A stretch of 48,118 bases of DNA from positions 1 to 48,118 of the forward strand of contig CAMKLO010000020.1 of the NCBI GenBank assembly GCA_946413655.1, read 5' to 3'. The DNA comes from an uncultured Fibrobacter sp. GTDB taxonomy: Bacteria; Fibrobacterota; Fibrobacteria; Fibrobacterales; Fibrobacteraceae. Shown here piece after piece: positions 34,106 through 43,405 of this stretch. Under the pieces are notes generated by a model. The model ran no database searches and was not told the origin of the DNA. It worked only from the letters and a program-made list of their open reading frames with translations. Both the position numbers and the translations under genes were made by a program. Each line of letters begins with the position of its first letter. The stretch's first letter is position 1.

Positions 34106-35392
34106 ATGAATCACTCTTTAAGTGAAAAGTTGTTTGCAGAAGCGAAGACGCTCATGCCGGGTGGTGTGAATAGCCCTGTTCGTGCTTATGGCAACGTGGG
34201 AGCGACGCCTCCCTTTATCGCCCGTGCGAAGGGTAGCCACATTTACGATGTTGACGGCAACGATTACATTGATTACGTGGGCAGCTGGGGGCCAATGCTT
34301 TTGGGACACGCTCACGATGCGGTCATCAATGCGGTTGCCGAAACGGCGAAGAACGGACTTAGCTTTGGCGCCCCATGTGGCTTGGAATCGGAACTCGCGA
34401 AACTCGTGATGTCGCTCGTGCCGAGCGTCGAGATGATCCGCATGGTGAACAGCGGCACTGAAGCGACGATGAGTGCTATCCGTGCCGCTCGCGGTTTTAC
34501 TGGTCGGGACAAGATTGTGAAGTTTGAAGGTTGCTACCACGGCCATAGCGATAGCCTGCTCATCAAGGCGGGCTCGGGAATGCTCACGACGGGTAAGCCG
34601 AGCAGCAAAGGCGTGCCGGCGGACCTTGCGAAATACACTCTCACGCTCCAGTACAATGACGTGGCTGGCGTACGTGAACTTTTCGACAAAATTGGCGACG
34701 AAATCGCTGGCGTGATTGTGGAACCGGTGGCGGGCAACATGGGCGTAGTGCCCGCGAAGCCCGAGTTTTTGCAGACGCTTTCCGAAGAGACGAAGAAGCA
34801 TGGCGCTTTGCTCATTGTCGATGAAGTCATGACGGGGTTCCGCGTGGGCATCCACTGTGCGCAGGGGCTGTACGGCATCAAGCCGGACCTCACGACGTTC
34901 GGCAAGATTATCGGTGGAGGCATGCCTGTGGGCGCATACGGCGGCCGCCTTGATGTGATGCAGCAAATTGCACCACTCGGCGGTATCTACCAGGCGGGAA
35001 CGCTTTCGGGTAATCCGGTCGCGATGGCGGCTGGGCTTGCCACTATGCGTGAACTGCATACTCACCCGGAATACTATGTTCACGCCGAGGCGATGACGAA
35101 GCGATTAATAGCAGGCCTTCAGGATGCTGCAAAGTCTGCGGGAATCCCGCTTGCAACAAACCAGGTGGGCTCCATGGGTTGTATCTTCTTTACCGAAGGT
35201 CCGGTCACGTGCTTTGCTGATGTGCAGAAATCTGATTTGGAACTCTTCCGTCATTACTTCCTCGGGATGCTTGACGAAGGAATTTACCTCGCACCGAGCC
35301 AGTTCGAAGCCATCTTCGTGAGTGCCGCACATACGGAACGCGACATCGACCGTACCATTGATGCAGCAAAGAAAGTGTTTGCCAAATTGTAA
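34106..35392 (+). CDS. hemL: glutamate-1-semialdehyde 2,1-aminomutase
   Basis: 428 residues. A PLP enzyme that converts glutamate-1-semialdehyde to 5-aminolevulinate, completing the C5 route begun by Hem[39 protein letters not shown], the PLP site [10 protein letters not shown] and the Schiff-base Lys in [17 protein letters not shown] near 264 are all present. AAGGGA lies 6 nt before the ATG. A strong terminator follows, marking the end of this arm of the heme cluster. Confidence 0.97.
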   Translation: MNHSLSEKLFAEAKTLMPGGVNSPVRAYGNVGATPPFIARAKGSHIYDVDGNDYIDYVGSWGPMLLGHAHDAVINAVAETAKNGLSFGAPCGLESELAKLVMSLVPSVEMIRMVNSGTEATMSAIRAARGFTGRDKIVKFEGCYHGHSDSLLIKAGSGMLTTGKPSSKGVPADLAKYTLTLQYNDVAGVRELFDKIGDEIAGVIVEPVAGNMGVVPAKPEFLQTLSEETKKHGALLIVDEVMTGFRVGIHCAQGLYGIKPDLTTFGKIIGGGMPVGAYGGRLDVMQQIAPLGGIYQAGTLSGNPVAMAAGLATMRELHTHPEYYVHAEAMTKRLIAGLQDAAKSAGIPLATNQVGSMGCIFFTEGPVTCFADVQKSDLELFRHYFLGMLDEGIYLAPSQFEAIFVSAAHTERDIDRTIDAAKKVFAKL

Positions 35393-35413
35393 AATTTGCG
35401 AAAGTTATAAACG

Positions 35414-35439
35414 AAAACGCTCCGTTTTGGGGCGTTTTT
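35414..35439 (+). terminator. terminator of hemL
   Basis: AAAACGCTCC / GGGGCGTTTT stem (one G-U) with a GTTTT loop and a T-rich 3' side, 22 nt after the hemL stop. Confidence 0.85.
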
Positions 35440-35539
35440 GCGTTAAAACGGCATTTTTTTGAAATGTTAAAATAATCTTATTTTCTTTGAAATGAGTATG
35501 GTATTATTTTTATTATCATAAAACAACAAGGAGAATACA

Positions 35540-35851
35540 ATGAAAAAAATTGCAATTTTAGCCGCTTTGGGAGCAGCTGCGATCCTTTCCGGTTGTGCCG
35601 CTGCATCCTCTGCTGCATCCACTGCGACAAATGCCGTTACTGATGCCAGCGATTGTTCTGTGTCTAGCACGGATAATTCTGCGACGGCAACGACGAAGGG
35701 TGGATCCGTCACCTTTACGCAGACCGAAACGGGTTATACGATGACCTATGGGGGTGCGCTTAGCTCTCTTGAACCAAAAGAATTCGATGTAAAGGTTGGC
35801 AAGGAACAGTTGCTCGACATGGCCAACAAATATTGCGAAGACAATAAATAA
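35540..35851 (+). CDS. small lipoprotein (103 aa)
   Basis: MKKIAILAALGAAAILSGC is a lipoprotein signal with the lipobox ILSGC. The mature part is Ala/Ser/Thr-rich (AAASSAASTATNAVTDAS) and then carries a short beta-rich region with two cysteines. AAGGAG precedes the ATG and a bidirectional terminator follows. Family not recognised; probably a periplasmic-facing structural lipoprotein. Confidence 0.75.
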   Translation: MKKIAILAALGAAAILSGCAAASSAASTATNAVTDASDCSVSSTDNSATATTKGGSVTFTQTETGYTMTYGGALSSLEPKEFDVKVGKEQLLDMANKYCEDNK

Positions 35852-35873
35852 ATTAAAACATCTCGGTATTGTC

Positions 35874-35906
35874 AAAAAATCCGGCTTCGTTTGAAACCGG
35901 ATTTTT
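35874..35906. terminator. bidirectional terminator between convergent genes
   Basis: AAAAATCCGG / CCGGATTTTT with a 12-nt loop; A-run on one side and T-run on the other serve both the lipoprotein and the acyl-CoA synthetase gene. Confidence 0.88.
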
Positions 35907-35911
35907 CATTA

Positions 35912-37666
35912 TTATTTTTTACCGATTCCGTCGTTTGCATTTTTCGCATCCGCGTTTTCGGTCTCGGCATTTCCCGCCCCAGCATTCTGCGCTTCGGCGT
36001 CAGCAGTTTCCTTGTCCTTGTCGCGGATTGTCGCACGGCGGATTTTACCGCTAATTGTTTTCGGCAGTTCTGTCACAAAGTCGATAATTCGCGGACTCTT
36101 GTAGCTTGCGGCAATGTTCTTTGCAAAGAGCTGGATTTCTTTGGCGAGATCCTTCGATGCTTCGTAGCCTTTCTGCAAAACGACTGTTGCCTTGACCGCC
36201 TGGCCGCGGGACTTGTCCTCGACACCCGTCACGGCCACTTCCAAGACGGCGGGGTGCTTGTGCAGCACTTCTTCGACTTCGAAGGGGCTGATGCGGTAAC
36301 CGGAACTCTTGATGAGGTCGTCGGTACGGCCTACGAACCAGTAAAAACCTTCCTTGTCACGGTAAGCCGTATCGCCTGTGTGATACACTCCTCCCTCGAA
36401 AACCTTTTCGGTGCGTTCCGGGTCGTTGTAGTAACCGCCGAACATGCCGAAAGGCTTGCCCTGGTCAATCTTGATAATCAGTTCGCCGACTTCATCATCG
36501 GCGCAGGGCTTTCCTTCGGCGTTAACGATTTCCATGCGGTAGCCGGGGGAGGGTTTGCCCATGGAGCCGGGGTGCGGTTCGCTGAAACCAAAGTTGCCCG
36601 TCGTGAGCGTGAGTTCGGTCTGGCCGTAACCTTCCTGCATGCGGATTCCCGTCTGCTCGTAGAACTTGTTGTAAATGTCCAAGTTCAAGGCTTCGCCAGC
36701 GGTAGTACAGTACTGCAAACTCGAAAGATCGTATTTCTTTATGCCGTGCTGCAAAATGTAGCGATAGACCGTGGGAGGGGCACAGAATGTCGTCACCTTG
36801 TATTCTGCCATTTTTTCGAGAAGTTTACCCGGAATGAACGTGGTCATGTCGTAAGTGAATACGGCGCTCCCAGCAATCCATTGTCCGTAAATTTTGCCCC
36901 AGAGGGCTTTGGCCCAACCTGTTTCGGCGACGGTCAAATGGCGGCCTCCGTCAACAACGTGCTGCCAGTACTTCGCCGTCACGATATGTCCTAGCGGGTA
37001 CGTATAAGTGTGTGCGACCATTTTCGGATTTGAACTCGTGCCGCTTGTAAAATACACAATCATGATATCGTCGTTGTGCGTTGCAGCATCACCTACGGGG
37101 CGTTCGAACTTTGCCGAAAAAATTTCGTAGTCGTCGTAAAAGCTAATCCAGTTCTGACGTGCGGTCTGGCCTACGGTTACGAGCATCTCGACCGATTGGC
37201 TCTTTGCTTTTGCCTTATCGACTTCCTTTTGCAGCGAGGGTTCGTCGTAAGTCACGACCATCTTGACTTTGGCTGCGTTAAAGCGGTATTCCAGGTCTTC
37301 GGCGGCAAGCATGTTTGTTGCCGGGATGGCGATTGCGCCAATGCGGTGCAGGGCCAGCAAAAAGAACCAGAATTCGTAACGGCGACGGAGAATCAGCATT
37401 ACGCGGTCGCCTTTCTTGATTCCCTGCTCCACGAGGAAATTCGCCGTGCGCTGGGAGGCTAGCGACAAATCCTTGAATGTGAAAATATGGCTTTCGTCGT
37501 TGTCATCGCACCATACGAGCGCTTCGCGCTTTGGCTCCGTCATGGCGTATTCATCGACCACGTCGTAAGCAAAGTTAAAGTTGTCTGGAATAGATATCTT
37601 GAAGTTCTCGTATAAGTCTTCGTAAGAACTGTAATCAATCCTAGATAAAAACTTGTTTAAAATCAT
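35912..37666 (-). CDS. AMP-forming acyl-CoA synthetase
   Basis: 584 residues of the ANL superfamily. VYFTSGTSSNPKM (P-loop, near 222), CTTAGEALN, GYGQTE (A5), YHTGDTAYRDKEGFYWFVGRTDDLIKSSGYRISPFEVE (A7-A8) and the catalytic Lys in PKTISGKIRR (A10) are all there. It activates a carboxylate with ATP and CoA; the overall form fits medium- or short-chain acyl-CoA synthetases of the acetate/MACS type. The last ~30 residues are an Ala/Asn/Glu tail (AEAQNAGAGNAETENADAKN) made of near-repeats and outside the fold. The DUF2334 gene ends 18 nt upstream on the same strand, so they are probably co-transcribed. Confidence 0.9.
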   Translation of the reverse strand: MILNKFLSRIDYSSYEDLYENFKISIPDNFNFAYDVVDEYAMTEPKREALVWCDDNDESHIFTFKDLSLASQRTANFLVEQGIKKGDRVMLILRRRYEFWFFLLALHRIGAIAIPATNMLAAEDLEYRFNAAKVKMVVTYDEPSLQKEVDKAKAKSQSVEMLVTVGQTARQNWISFYDDYEIFSAKFERPVGDAATHNDDIMIVYFTSGTSSNPKMVAHTYTYPLGHIVTAKYWQHVVDGGRHLTVAETGWAKALWGKIYGQWIAGSAVFTYDMTTFIPGKLLEKMAEYKVTTFCAPPTVYRYILQHGIKKYDLSSLQYCTTAGEALNLDIYNKFYEQTGIRMQEGYGQTELTLTTGNFGFSEPHPGSMGKPSPGYRMEIVNAEGKPCADDEVGELIIKIDQGKPFGMFGGYYNDPERTEKVFEGGVYHTGDTAYRDKEGFYWFVGRTDDLIKSSGYRISPFEVEEVLHKHPAVLEVAVTGVEDKSRGQAVKATVVLQKGYEASKDLAKEIQLFAKNIAASYKSPRIIDFVTELPKTISGKIRRATIRDKDKETADAEAQNAGAGNAETENADAKNANDGIGKK

Positions 37667-37684
37667 TTGTGCGAAGTCCTTAAA

Positions 37685-38455
37685 TTATAAGTCTTTGTAC
37701 ATGATTTTTTCTCGTTTGGATGATGCGTAGCGCACCATGTTCAGAATGCGTTTTTCGCCAATGGTTCTGAAGTCTTTGTCGTGGAAAACCAGTCGATGGA
37801 CTCCGCCCGGCAACAGCATCTTGAGGCAAGCGTAAGTTTGCGCGATGCCGAGAAGCAGTGTAGGCAAAATGGAAAAACTTAACGTGCTCGAATGCGTTTT
37901 CTTGATGTTTCCTTTTACCTTTTGGTAAATACCGTGGAAATCTTCGTAATAGTCGAAAATCGAAAGCGCCTGTTCCTTGAGGAACTTGTTCCCGAACCAA
38001 ATCGGCGGGATGAAGCCGGACGGTTTGCCTGTGCCGTGAGCCTTCCACAAGGCGAGACTGCGCTTGAGGAGCGCTTGCGTGAAACGTTCGTCGATACCTG
38101 CAAATTCCGCTTCGTTGTTCGATACTAGAAGGGCGAGTTTACCTGCTATGCTGCGCTTCAGTGAAAGGTCTGCGCGGTGGCGTGCACCGTGGAGCATGAT
38201 TTCGTAGCCGTCCTTCACGAATTTTTCGAGTTCTTCGCGGAACTGTTCCGCTTCGGATTCTGGAGCCGCTCCAAATGCAGGAATCACCGCGATGCTGATA
38301 GGAGCTCCCGCCGCTTCTGCAAGCTTTCTGATTTGGACGGATGCCTTCTTGAAGTTGTTCACGCTAAAGCTGTGATAGCAAAGGATGTACTTTTTCTTTT
38401 TCTGGTATGTCGCTTCGGCTGCCTGGATGTCGGCAATATCTTTATTCCGTTCCAT
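37685..38455 (-). CDS. DUF2334 / polysaccharide-deacetylase-like protein
   Basis: 256 residues. ILCYHSFS near 25, IMLHGARHR near 92 and GFIPPIWFGN near 147 match the NodB-like fold of the DUF2334 group. The His pair and an early acidic or His residue would bind a metal. There is no signal peptide, so it is cytosolic unless carried by a partner. It follows a 43-residue membrane protein by 3 nt and precedes an acyl-CoA synthetase, suggesting a role in lipid or glycan acyl modification. The actual substrate is unknown. Confidence 0.7.
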   Translation of the reverse strand: MERNKDIADIQAAEATYQKKKKYILCYHSFSVNNFKKASVQIRKLAEAAGAPISIAVIPAFGAAPESEAEQFREELEKFVKDGYEIMLHGARHRADLSLKRSIAGKLALLVSNNEAEFAGIDERFTQALLKRSLALWKAHGTGKPSGFIPPIWFGNKFLKEQALSIFDYYEDFHGIYQKVKGNIKKTHSSTLSFSILPTLLLGIAQTYACLKMLLPGGVHRLVFHDKDFRTIGEKRILNMVRYASSKREKIMYKDL

Positions 38456-38458
38456 AAA

Positions 38459-38590
38459 CTACTCCTGTTCTTTGGAGTTGGTGGATACTTCTTCATCGAG
38501 CTTCTGCGTGATGAAAAGGTGGTAGAAGAAAAACAGCACAATACTGCAAATCGAAAATTTTAAACACGATTTGAAAAACCATTCAGACAT
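38459..38590 (-). CDS. 43-residue single-pass membrane protein
   Basis: ATG at 38590 with AAAGGAG 7 nt upstream. The sequence MSEWFFKSCLKF is followed by a hydrophobic segment ICSIVLFFFYHLFI and an acidic tail. Its stop TAG lies 3 nt before the DUF2334 start, and its last codons (CAGGAG) supply that gene's Shine-Dalgarno, so the genes are tightly coupled. No known family. A TATATCTTTC promoter-like box lies about 70 nt upstream. Confidence 0.65.
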   Translation of the reverse strand: MSEWFFKSCLKFSICSIVLFFFYHLFITQKLDEEVSTNSKEQE

Positions 38591-38612
38591 ACGACGCTCC
38601 TTTGCGGTATAG

Positions 38613-38645
38613 TCCCGCTCCGGCTAGATTGCCGGAGGCTGCGGG
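38613..38645. repeat. GC-rich hairpin between hydrolase and small membrane gene
   Basis: CCCGC-TCCGGC ... GCCGGA-GGCTGCGGG folds into a long stem with a small bulge. There is no T-run on either side, so it may be a dispersed palindromic repeat or an mRNA-stability structure rather than a terminator. Confidence 0.5.
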
Positions 38646-38707
38646 AACATGCGTAACTGAAAGATATAAATTTTTAATCGCTAAAGACGACCAAAACCGC
38701 TTTTTCT

Positions 38708-39730
38708 TTAGATTGATAAAGGTGTAATTGTCGGCAGATCATCGTATCCGCCAAATCGAGCCCACCATAGCGCCATATCGACTGTAGGTTTGGTAATATT
38801 ACAGGTCTTTTCCCTATATGAGAACGTTCCTATAACTTTAGAGTTTTGATCTGTGCAATGACCTACACCAATATACAAGTCACATGATGTCAATTGTCCC
38901 GCATTCTTTAACTGTTTGTAAACGAGTTGCGAGGCAAACGCGGGCGTCGTTGTATCTTCGGCTCCAAGAAAGAATTTTACAGGACATTTTGTGATTCGCT
39001 TGCTTGTGCACTTATCCAATTCCGTGCTTGAAAGATACCTGCCGTTAATAAGAGTGTAATCCGCTTTATCTTCAATTTTTGTGCAATTCCTGGCAAATGG
39101 GTCAAGTCCGTACACTTTTTCTGTACTATAACTTTCCGCGTTGTCGAAACCGTAGAAGAATTTTAGATTGCTATGCGCGTTAGGAATGTTAAGTTGCGAA
39201 TAAAGCATCGATATGGCGGGGGAATCGAGGACGCAGGCTTTGACAGGAATCGCCCCGCTTTCGATGAAATTCAAAGCGCCCATTCCGCCCTGACTTTCTC
39301 CATAGACATAAATTTCATTCCTATCGCAGTTCCATTCTCTGCATACTTTCTCGACCATTTTGCAGACGGACTCTATCCACATATAGTTGCCGACTGGACG
39401 GCAGTAACTTAAGTTGTTCTCATCTGCAAATGTCTGAGGCATCCCGTTGGATGCGCAAACTACATATCCGCACGCAGCAAAAAACTGCGGCATGAACTTA
39501 TCAATACCAATCCAAGAATCTTGATTGACCGGTTCGCCTGCACCGTGGAAAAAAACAACAAGTTTCCGTTTTCCTGTAACTTGTTTTGTCGGGGTCATCA
39601 CGACGCAATGGTCATAATCGACAGCAGTACTCTCTTGGACAAGAGTATCGTCGTTTACGCTTCTGGCGTCTGCCGTGTGGACAGGCACGTCAAAATATTC
39701 CACTGCAGAGTGTTCGATCGATTGAATCAT
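38708..39730 (-). CDS. alpha/beta-hydrolase family protein
   Basis: 340 residues. VVFFHGAGEP near 60 (oxyanion region), the nucleophile Ser in YVYGESQGGMGAL near 145, Asp in FFLGAEDTTTP near 260 and His in GVGHCTD near 295 form a complete triad. It is cysteine-rich for a protein without a signal peptide. The fold fits an esterase, peptidase or feruloyl-esterase-like enzyme, but no closer assignment is justified. It lies 62 nt downstream of fabF on the same strand. Confidence 0.72.
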   Translation of the reverse strand: MIQSIEHSAVEYFDVPVHTADARSVNDDTLVQESTAVDYDHCVVMTPTKQVTGKRKLVVFFHGAGEPVNQDSWIGIDKFMPQFFAACGYVVCASNGMPQTFADENNLSYCRPVGNYMWIESVCKMVEKVCREWNCDRNEIYVYGESQGGMGALNFIESGAIPVKACVLDSPAISMLYSQLNIPNAHSNLKFFYGFDNAESYSTEKVYGLDPFARNCTKIEDKADYTLINGRYLSSTELDKCTSKRITKCPVKFFLGAEDTTTPAFASQLVYKQLKNAGQLTSCDLYIGVGHCTDQNSKVIGTFSYREKTCNITKPTVDMALWWARFGGYDDLPTITPLSI

Positions 39731-39792
39731 AAAATGCCCCTATAAGTCCAAAGAAAAATGCTTGAATTAATGGTTGCTTGTAACGGAAACAA

Positions 39793-41046
39793 TTACTCTT
39801 TGAACTTCTTGATCACGACGATTCCGTTGTGGCCGCCAAAGCCCAGCGAGGCGGATACGGCGACGTCGATGTTCCCTTCGACGCCTTTGTTCGGAACATA
39901 GTCAAGGTCGCATTCGGCATCGGGATTGTCGAGGTTGATAGTGGCGGGGTAGAACGAATCGCGGATGGCGAGCGTGCTGATCATCGCTTCGATAACGCCA
40001 GCGGCGCCGACGCAGTGGCCGGTCATGCTCTTGGTGCTCGAAACCTTGATTTTGTAAGCGTGTTCGCCGAGCGCAATCTTGAGCATCTGCGTTTCGGTGA
40101 GATCGTTCAAGTGCGTCGAGGTGCCATGTGCGTTGTAGTAATCTACATCCGTCGGGGCGATGCCCGCATCCTTCAAAGCCTTGACCATCGCCTTTGCGCA
40201 AGTCTCTCCACCCGGGCGTGGGCTCGTGATGTGGTAGGCGTCGGCAGAAGAACCGTATCCGGCGAGTTCCGCGTAAATCTTAGCACCGCGGGCCTTAGCG
40301 TGTTCGAGTTCCTCAATTACGAGGATTGCTCCGCCTTCGCCCATCACAAAACCGCTGCGGTCCTTGTCGAATGGGCGGGACGCCTTTTCGGGGGCGTCAT
40401 TGAACTTGTCAGTGAGGGCGTGCATGCCCGCAAAACTCTTGATGGAATAATCCGTGATGGCGCTTTCGGAACCGCCTGCGAGGCATACGTCCAAACGCCC
40501 CGAGCGGACAGCGTCAAGCGCTACGCCGATGGCGTCCGTGCCGGAGGCACAGGCCGTGCAGACCGTCCATGCCGAGCCCGTGATGCCAAGCGCGATGGAA
40601 ACGTTCGCGCAAGCTTCGTTTGCAATCAGTTCCGGCATCGCGAGCGGCGAAACGCGGCGTCTCCCGCCTTCGAGATATTTGCTGTAAGTCTCTTCGACAA
40701 CGTCTTGACCGCCAAGCCCGTTCCCGGCGACGATTCCCGTGGTGTCGGCGGCGATTTCTTCTTTCGAGAGGTTCGCGTCGGCAACCGCTTCGTTCGCTGC
40801 GGCGACGAGAAACTGCGTGAAACGCGCCATGCGGCGGGCTTCCTTCGGGTCGATGCCGTGTTCTTCAGGCTTAAAATCCTTGACCTCTGCAGCAATTTTT
40901 ACGGGACAGTTTGTCGCGTCGAACAATGTGATGGGCGCAATGCCGCATTTGCCTGCCTTGATGGCGTTCCAAAGTTCAGGGGCGGACTTGCCAATCGGGG
41001 TTACCGCGCCCATGCCAGTAATAACAACTCTTCTTCTGTTCATCAT
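39793..41046 (-). CDS. fabF: beta-ketoacyl-ACP synthase II
   Basis: 417 residues from MMNRRRVVITGMGAVTPIG. It condenses malonyl-ACP with acyl-ACP in fatty-acid elongation. Active Cys in VCTACASGTDAIG near 165, the two His in NAHGTSTHLND and SMTGHCVGAAG, and the C-terminal GFGGHN are present. The open frame continues upstream to 41781, but that part is antisense to an RHS gene. The true start is at 41046 or 41043. A TATCTT box ends 8 nt before it. No other fab gene is adjacent. Confidence 0.96.
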   Translation of the reverse strand: MMNRRRVVITGMGAVTPIGKSAPELWNAIKAGKCGIAPITLFDATNCPVKIAAEVKDFKPEEHGIDPKEARRMARFTQFLVAAANEAVADANLSKEEIAADTTGIVAGNGLGGQDVVEETYSKYLEGGRRRVSPLAMPELIANEACANVSIALGITGSAWTVCTACASGTDAIGVALDAVRSGRLDVCLAGGSESAITDYSIKSFAGMHALTDKFNDAPEKASRPFDKDRSGFVMGEGGAILVIEELEHAKARGAKIYAELAGYGSSADAYHITSPRPGGETCAKAMVKALKDAGIAPTDVDYYNAHGTSTHLNDLTETQMLKIALGEHAYKIKVSSTKSMTGHCVGAAGVIEAMISTLAIRDSFYPATINLDNPDAECDLDYVPNKGVEGNIDVAVSASLGFGGHNGIVVIKKFKE

Positions 41047-41136
41047 ATATTCACAAGATAGCTTTTTTTTCCTGGTGCTATTTTGGAAAATAGGACTTGA
41101 GAGGTTTACGTGGAATAATAAAGGCATAAATAGACA

Positions 41137-42756
41137 GGCACGCCGCAATACAACGGCAACATCAGCCGCATGGCGCATCATCTGGCGCACGAAAATAACA
41201 ACTACGGAGAATTCCGCGACGTGCGATACACCTATGACGAACTGAACCGTTTGACAAAGGTCAACGACACGAAACAGGATGTGTTCGACGAGATGTTCGC
41301 CTATGACGCGCAGGGTCGAATTACGGCGCAACGACGCGCAGGAAACGTTGTCAACCCTACCGGTGGCGAATATAGCTACTATTCTGGCAAAAACAGGCTC
41401 AAGTCCGTCGCGGACAACATGGGCGGCACCACGGACGAACGAAACATGAGCGACACGGCCAATTTTGTCTATGATTCCGAGGGCAACTTGACGGAAGACA
41501 AGTCCAAGGGCCTGAAAATTTCCTATGATTGGAAAGGTATGCCAATCGAATTTATACAACAGTCTCAACCTGCGGGCAGTTCCAGCGATACCTTGTTCAG
41601 GCTCCTGATGAAGTACGACGGGACCGGTCGGAGAATATCCAAGACCTCGATGCGCAAAGTTGCAGGTGCCGCCGATTGGGATACGGCGCAGGTGACGCAC
41701 TACACCGGCATCGGAACGGAAATCCGCGAGAACTACGCCGGACCGGCAAAACAGACAAAAGTCGTCGTGAAAAGCTTGCAAGGTGAGTGTCGCAAGAACA
41801 AGCTAGCTTGTTCTTATGACCGAGCCGCAGCAGCGGACGCCGGAGGCGTCAACATGCCGCAGGGCCTCGGACGCTATGGAATCGAAGATGCTGTAAGCCC
41901 CGACAATGGTTCTGGCGCTGGCGACATCCCGAATGCAAAATTCGAATGGTACTTGAAGAACCACCTCGGAAGTACGATGCTTGTGTATGGCACGCAGGCC
42001 GATGCGAACCCCGCGCACTCTGATATCGGCACGACGTTCGCCGCCTACGACTACCGCGCCTTCGGCGAGATGGTCGAACTGTTGCCGCCGCCGACAGGCA
42101 AGGTGACGGAGAATTTCACAGGCAAGGAACATGATGATGAAATTGCGCTAGACTACTTCGGTGCTCGTTATCTCGACCCGATGCTTGGAATGTGGATTTC
42201 CGTGGACCCGGCAAGGCAATTTGCAAGCCCGTATTTGTATGCGGGGAATGGGTATAATCCGGTGAATGTCGTTGATCCAGATGGGAATGTTTTGGGTGCT
42301 GAAAATCAGGAAATGGTAGGCTTGATAAATGAAAAATCATACCATCAATTTCGTTATGAAAACGGACTCGTCCAAGAATGTTTGGTTTGTCGAGACAATC
42401 CAAGTGGCAGTTTAAATTATAGTCTACGTATTAGTTCCGCCATTCGGTCAGAAAATTTCGGAGAAATTATTAACGATGGATTAAGTCCTAGAGAACGTTT
42501 TTATGCTAACCTTAATGGAGGTGCGGTTACATCTATAGAAAGAGGTCATCCTACAGCAATAATCACTAACGGGAATGCTCAAGATGCACTACATGAATTA
42601 AGTTCACATGTAATTCCTGCCATGCTTGAAGATCGTCCGGGGAATGGTTCAGCTGTAAATGAAGAACTTATGAACACTCCTGGTTATCATTATCTAAGTC
42701 CGCTTGATATTCCAGATCATCCTATTGATCAAATACATTATGATACTGTTGAATAA
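41137..42756 (+). CDS. orphan RHS C-terminal module with HExxH tip
   Basis: RHS homology begins at 41137 (GTPQYNGNISR), right after an in-frame TAG, so the N-terminal part of a full RHS protein is missing. The first ATG is at 41170 (528 residues). YD-type RHS repeats run to about 360 and end in the core closing motif (TGKEHDDEIALDYFGARYLDPMLGMWISVDP... VDPDG). The variable tip (about 375-528) has ALHELSSHVIPAM, an HExxH, then GNGSAVNEEL, a pattern seen in metallopeptidase-like RHS tips. Residues 201-227 are an 81-bp palindromic-repeat insert. Without the N-terminal region it may be silent or a donor for recombination. Confidence 0.75.
   Translation, partial: GTPQYNGNISRMAHHLAHENNNYGEFRDVRYTYDELNRLTKVNDTKQDVFDEMFAYDAQGRITAQRRAGNVVNPTGGEYSYYSGKNRLKSVADNMGGTTDERNMSDTANFVYDSEGNLTEDKSKGLKISYDWKGMPIEFIQQSQPAGSSSDTLFRLLMKYDGTGRRISKTSMRKVAGAADWDTAQVTHYTGIGTEIRENYAGPAKQTKVVVKSLQGECRKNKLACSYDRAAAADAGGVNMPQGLGRYGIEDAVSPDNGSGAGDIPNAKFEWYLKNHLGSTMLVYGTQADANPAHSDIGTTFAAYDYRAFGEMVELLPPPTGKVTENFTGKEHDDEIALDYFGARYLDPMLGMWISVDPARQFASPYLYAGNGYNPVNVVDPDGNVLGAENQEMVGLINEKSYHQFRYENGLVQECLVCRDNPSGSLNYSLRISSAIRSENFGEIINDGLSPRERFYANLNGGAVTSIERGHPTAIITNGNAQDALHELSSHVIPAMLEDRPGNGSAVNEELMNTPGYHYLSPLDIPDHPIDQIHYDTVE
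41770..41850 (+). repeat. 81-bp in-frame palindromic insert in the RHS module
   Basis: The second RHS module has KVVV directly joined to NMPQGLGRYGIED; here 27 codons (KSLQGECRKNKLACSYDRAAAADAGGV) intervene. The DNA contains AAGAACAAGCTAGCTTGTTCTT, a perfect inverted repeat, and the TGACCGAGCCGCAGC words. A related unit lies at 44341-44409 and a partial one at 33994-34020. Confidence 0.85.
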
Positions 42757-42760
42757 GTGT

Positions 42761-43363
42761 ATGAATAACGTTGCTTTTAGATGCATTACAATTTTTTTTG
42801 TTCAAATGATTTTGAGCATTACAGCATGTGGGAAAAAATATGAAGAAAGAGGAAATGTTGATATCGCTGGCCCATATTGTCGAATAGAAAATCCTCAATC
42901 GTATTATAACGGGTTATCTTTTACACTAAAAATATCTTTAGATTACGATTGCTATGATATGGACGAGTATGCATCGAACCAAAGATTATTTCGTCCTTAT
43001 TGGATAGAAACTGTTGGGGATACTTTGATTTTGAAAAAACATCCATTGCGCGGCCCCATATTATCAGATTCTTGCAGACGTGATGGAAATTGCCCAAATC
43101 AAACGATAATGAGCTTGGCCAGGGTAAAACGATCTAACTTAAGAATGAGTAATTATAACTGGTTTATAGAATGGCAGACAGAGGATAATCTATTAGACAC
43201 AACTTTCTTCCCTTCTTGGACCCCCAAAACACCTTTTACTAGTTTTTCATCAAAATGCTTGAAATTAGAAATTCCCTGCTTTAAACAAAATGCGTCACTA
43301 AAAAATCTGTATGATGATTCATCACCGGATTTCCCGAGAGCAACATGTACATATTGTAAATGA
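42761..43363 (+). CDS. lipoprotein downstream of RHS tip, putative immunity protein
   Basis: 200 residues starting 4 nt after the RHS stop. MNNVAFRCITIFFVQMILSITAC ends in a lipobox-like ITAC, followed by a soluble domain with several cysteines. It matches no family I know. Position directly behind an RHS tip, AT-rich composition and export signal fit an immunity protein acting in the periplasm against the upstream tip. This role is inferred from context. Confidence 0.6.
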   Translation: MNNVAFRCITIFFVQMILSITACGKKYEERGNVDIAGPYCRIENPQSYYNGLSFTLKISLDYDCYDMDEYASNQRLFRPYWIETVGDTLILKKHPLRGPILSDSCRRDGNCPNQTIMSLARVKRSNLRMSNYNWFIEWQTEDNLLDTTFFPSWTPKTPFTSFSSKCLKLEIPCFKQNASLKNLYDDSSPDFPRATCTYCK

Positions 43364-43405
43364 TTTATTGAAATTCTGAAAATACAGGCATAAAATCAAA
43401 AAACG

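Noticed and set aside
35891..36994. 367-residue plus-strand ORF opposite the acyl-CoA synthetase
   Set aside because: Shadow frame; the minus-strand synthetase has all core motifs.
41047..41781. N-terminal extension of fabF to 662 residues
   Set aside because: The extension is antisense to the RHS module; FabF begins at MNRRRVVITGMG as in its family.
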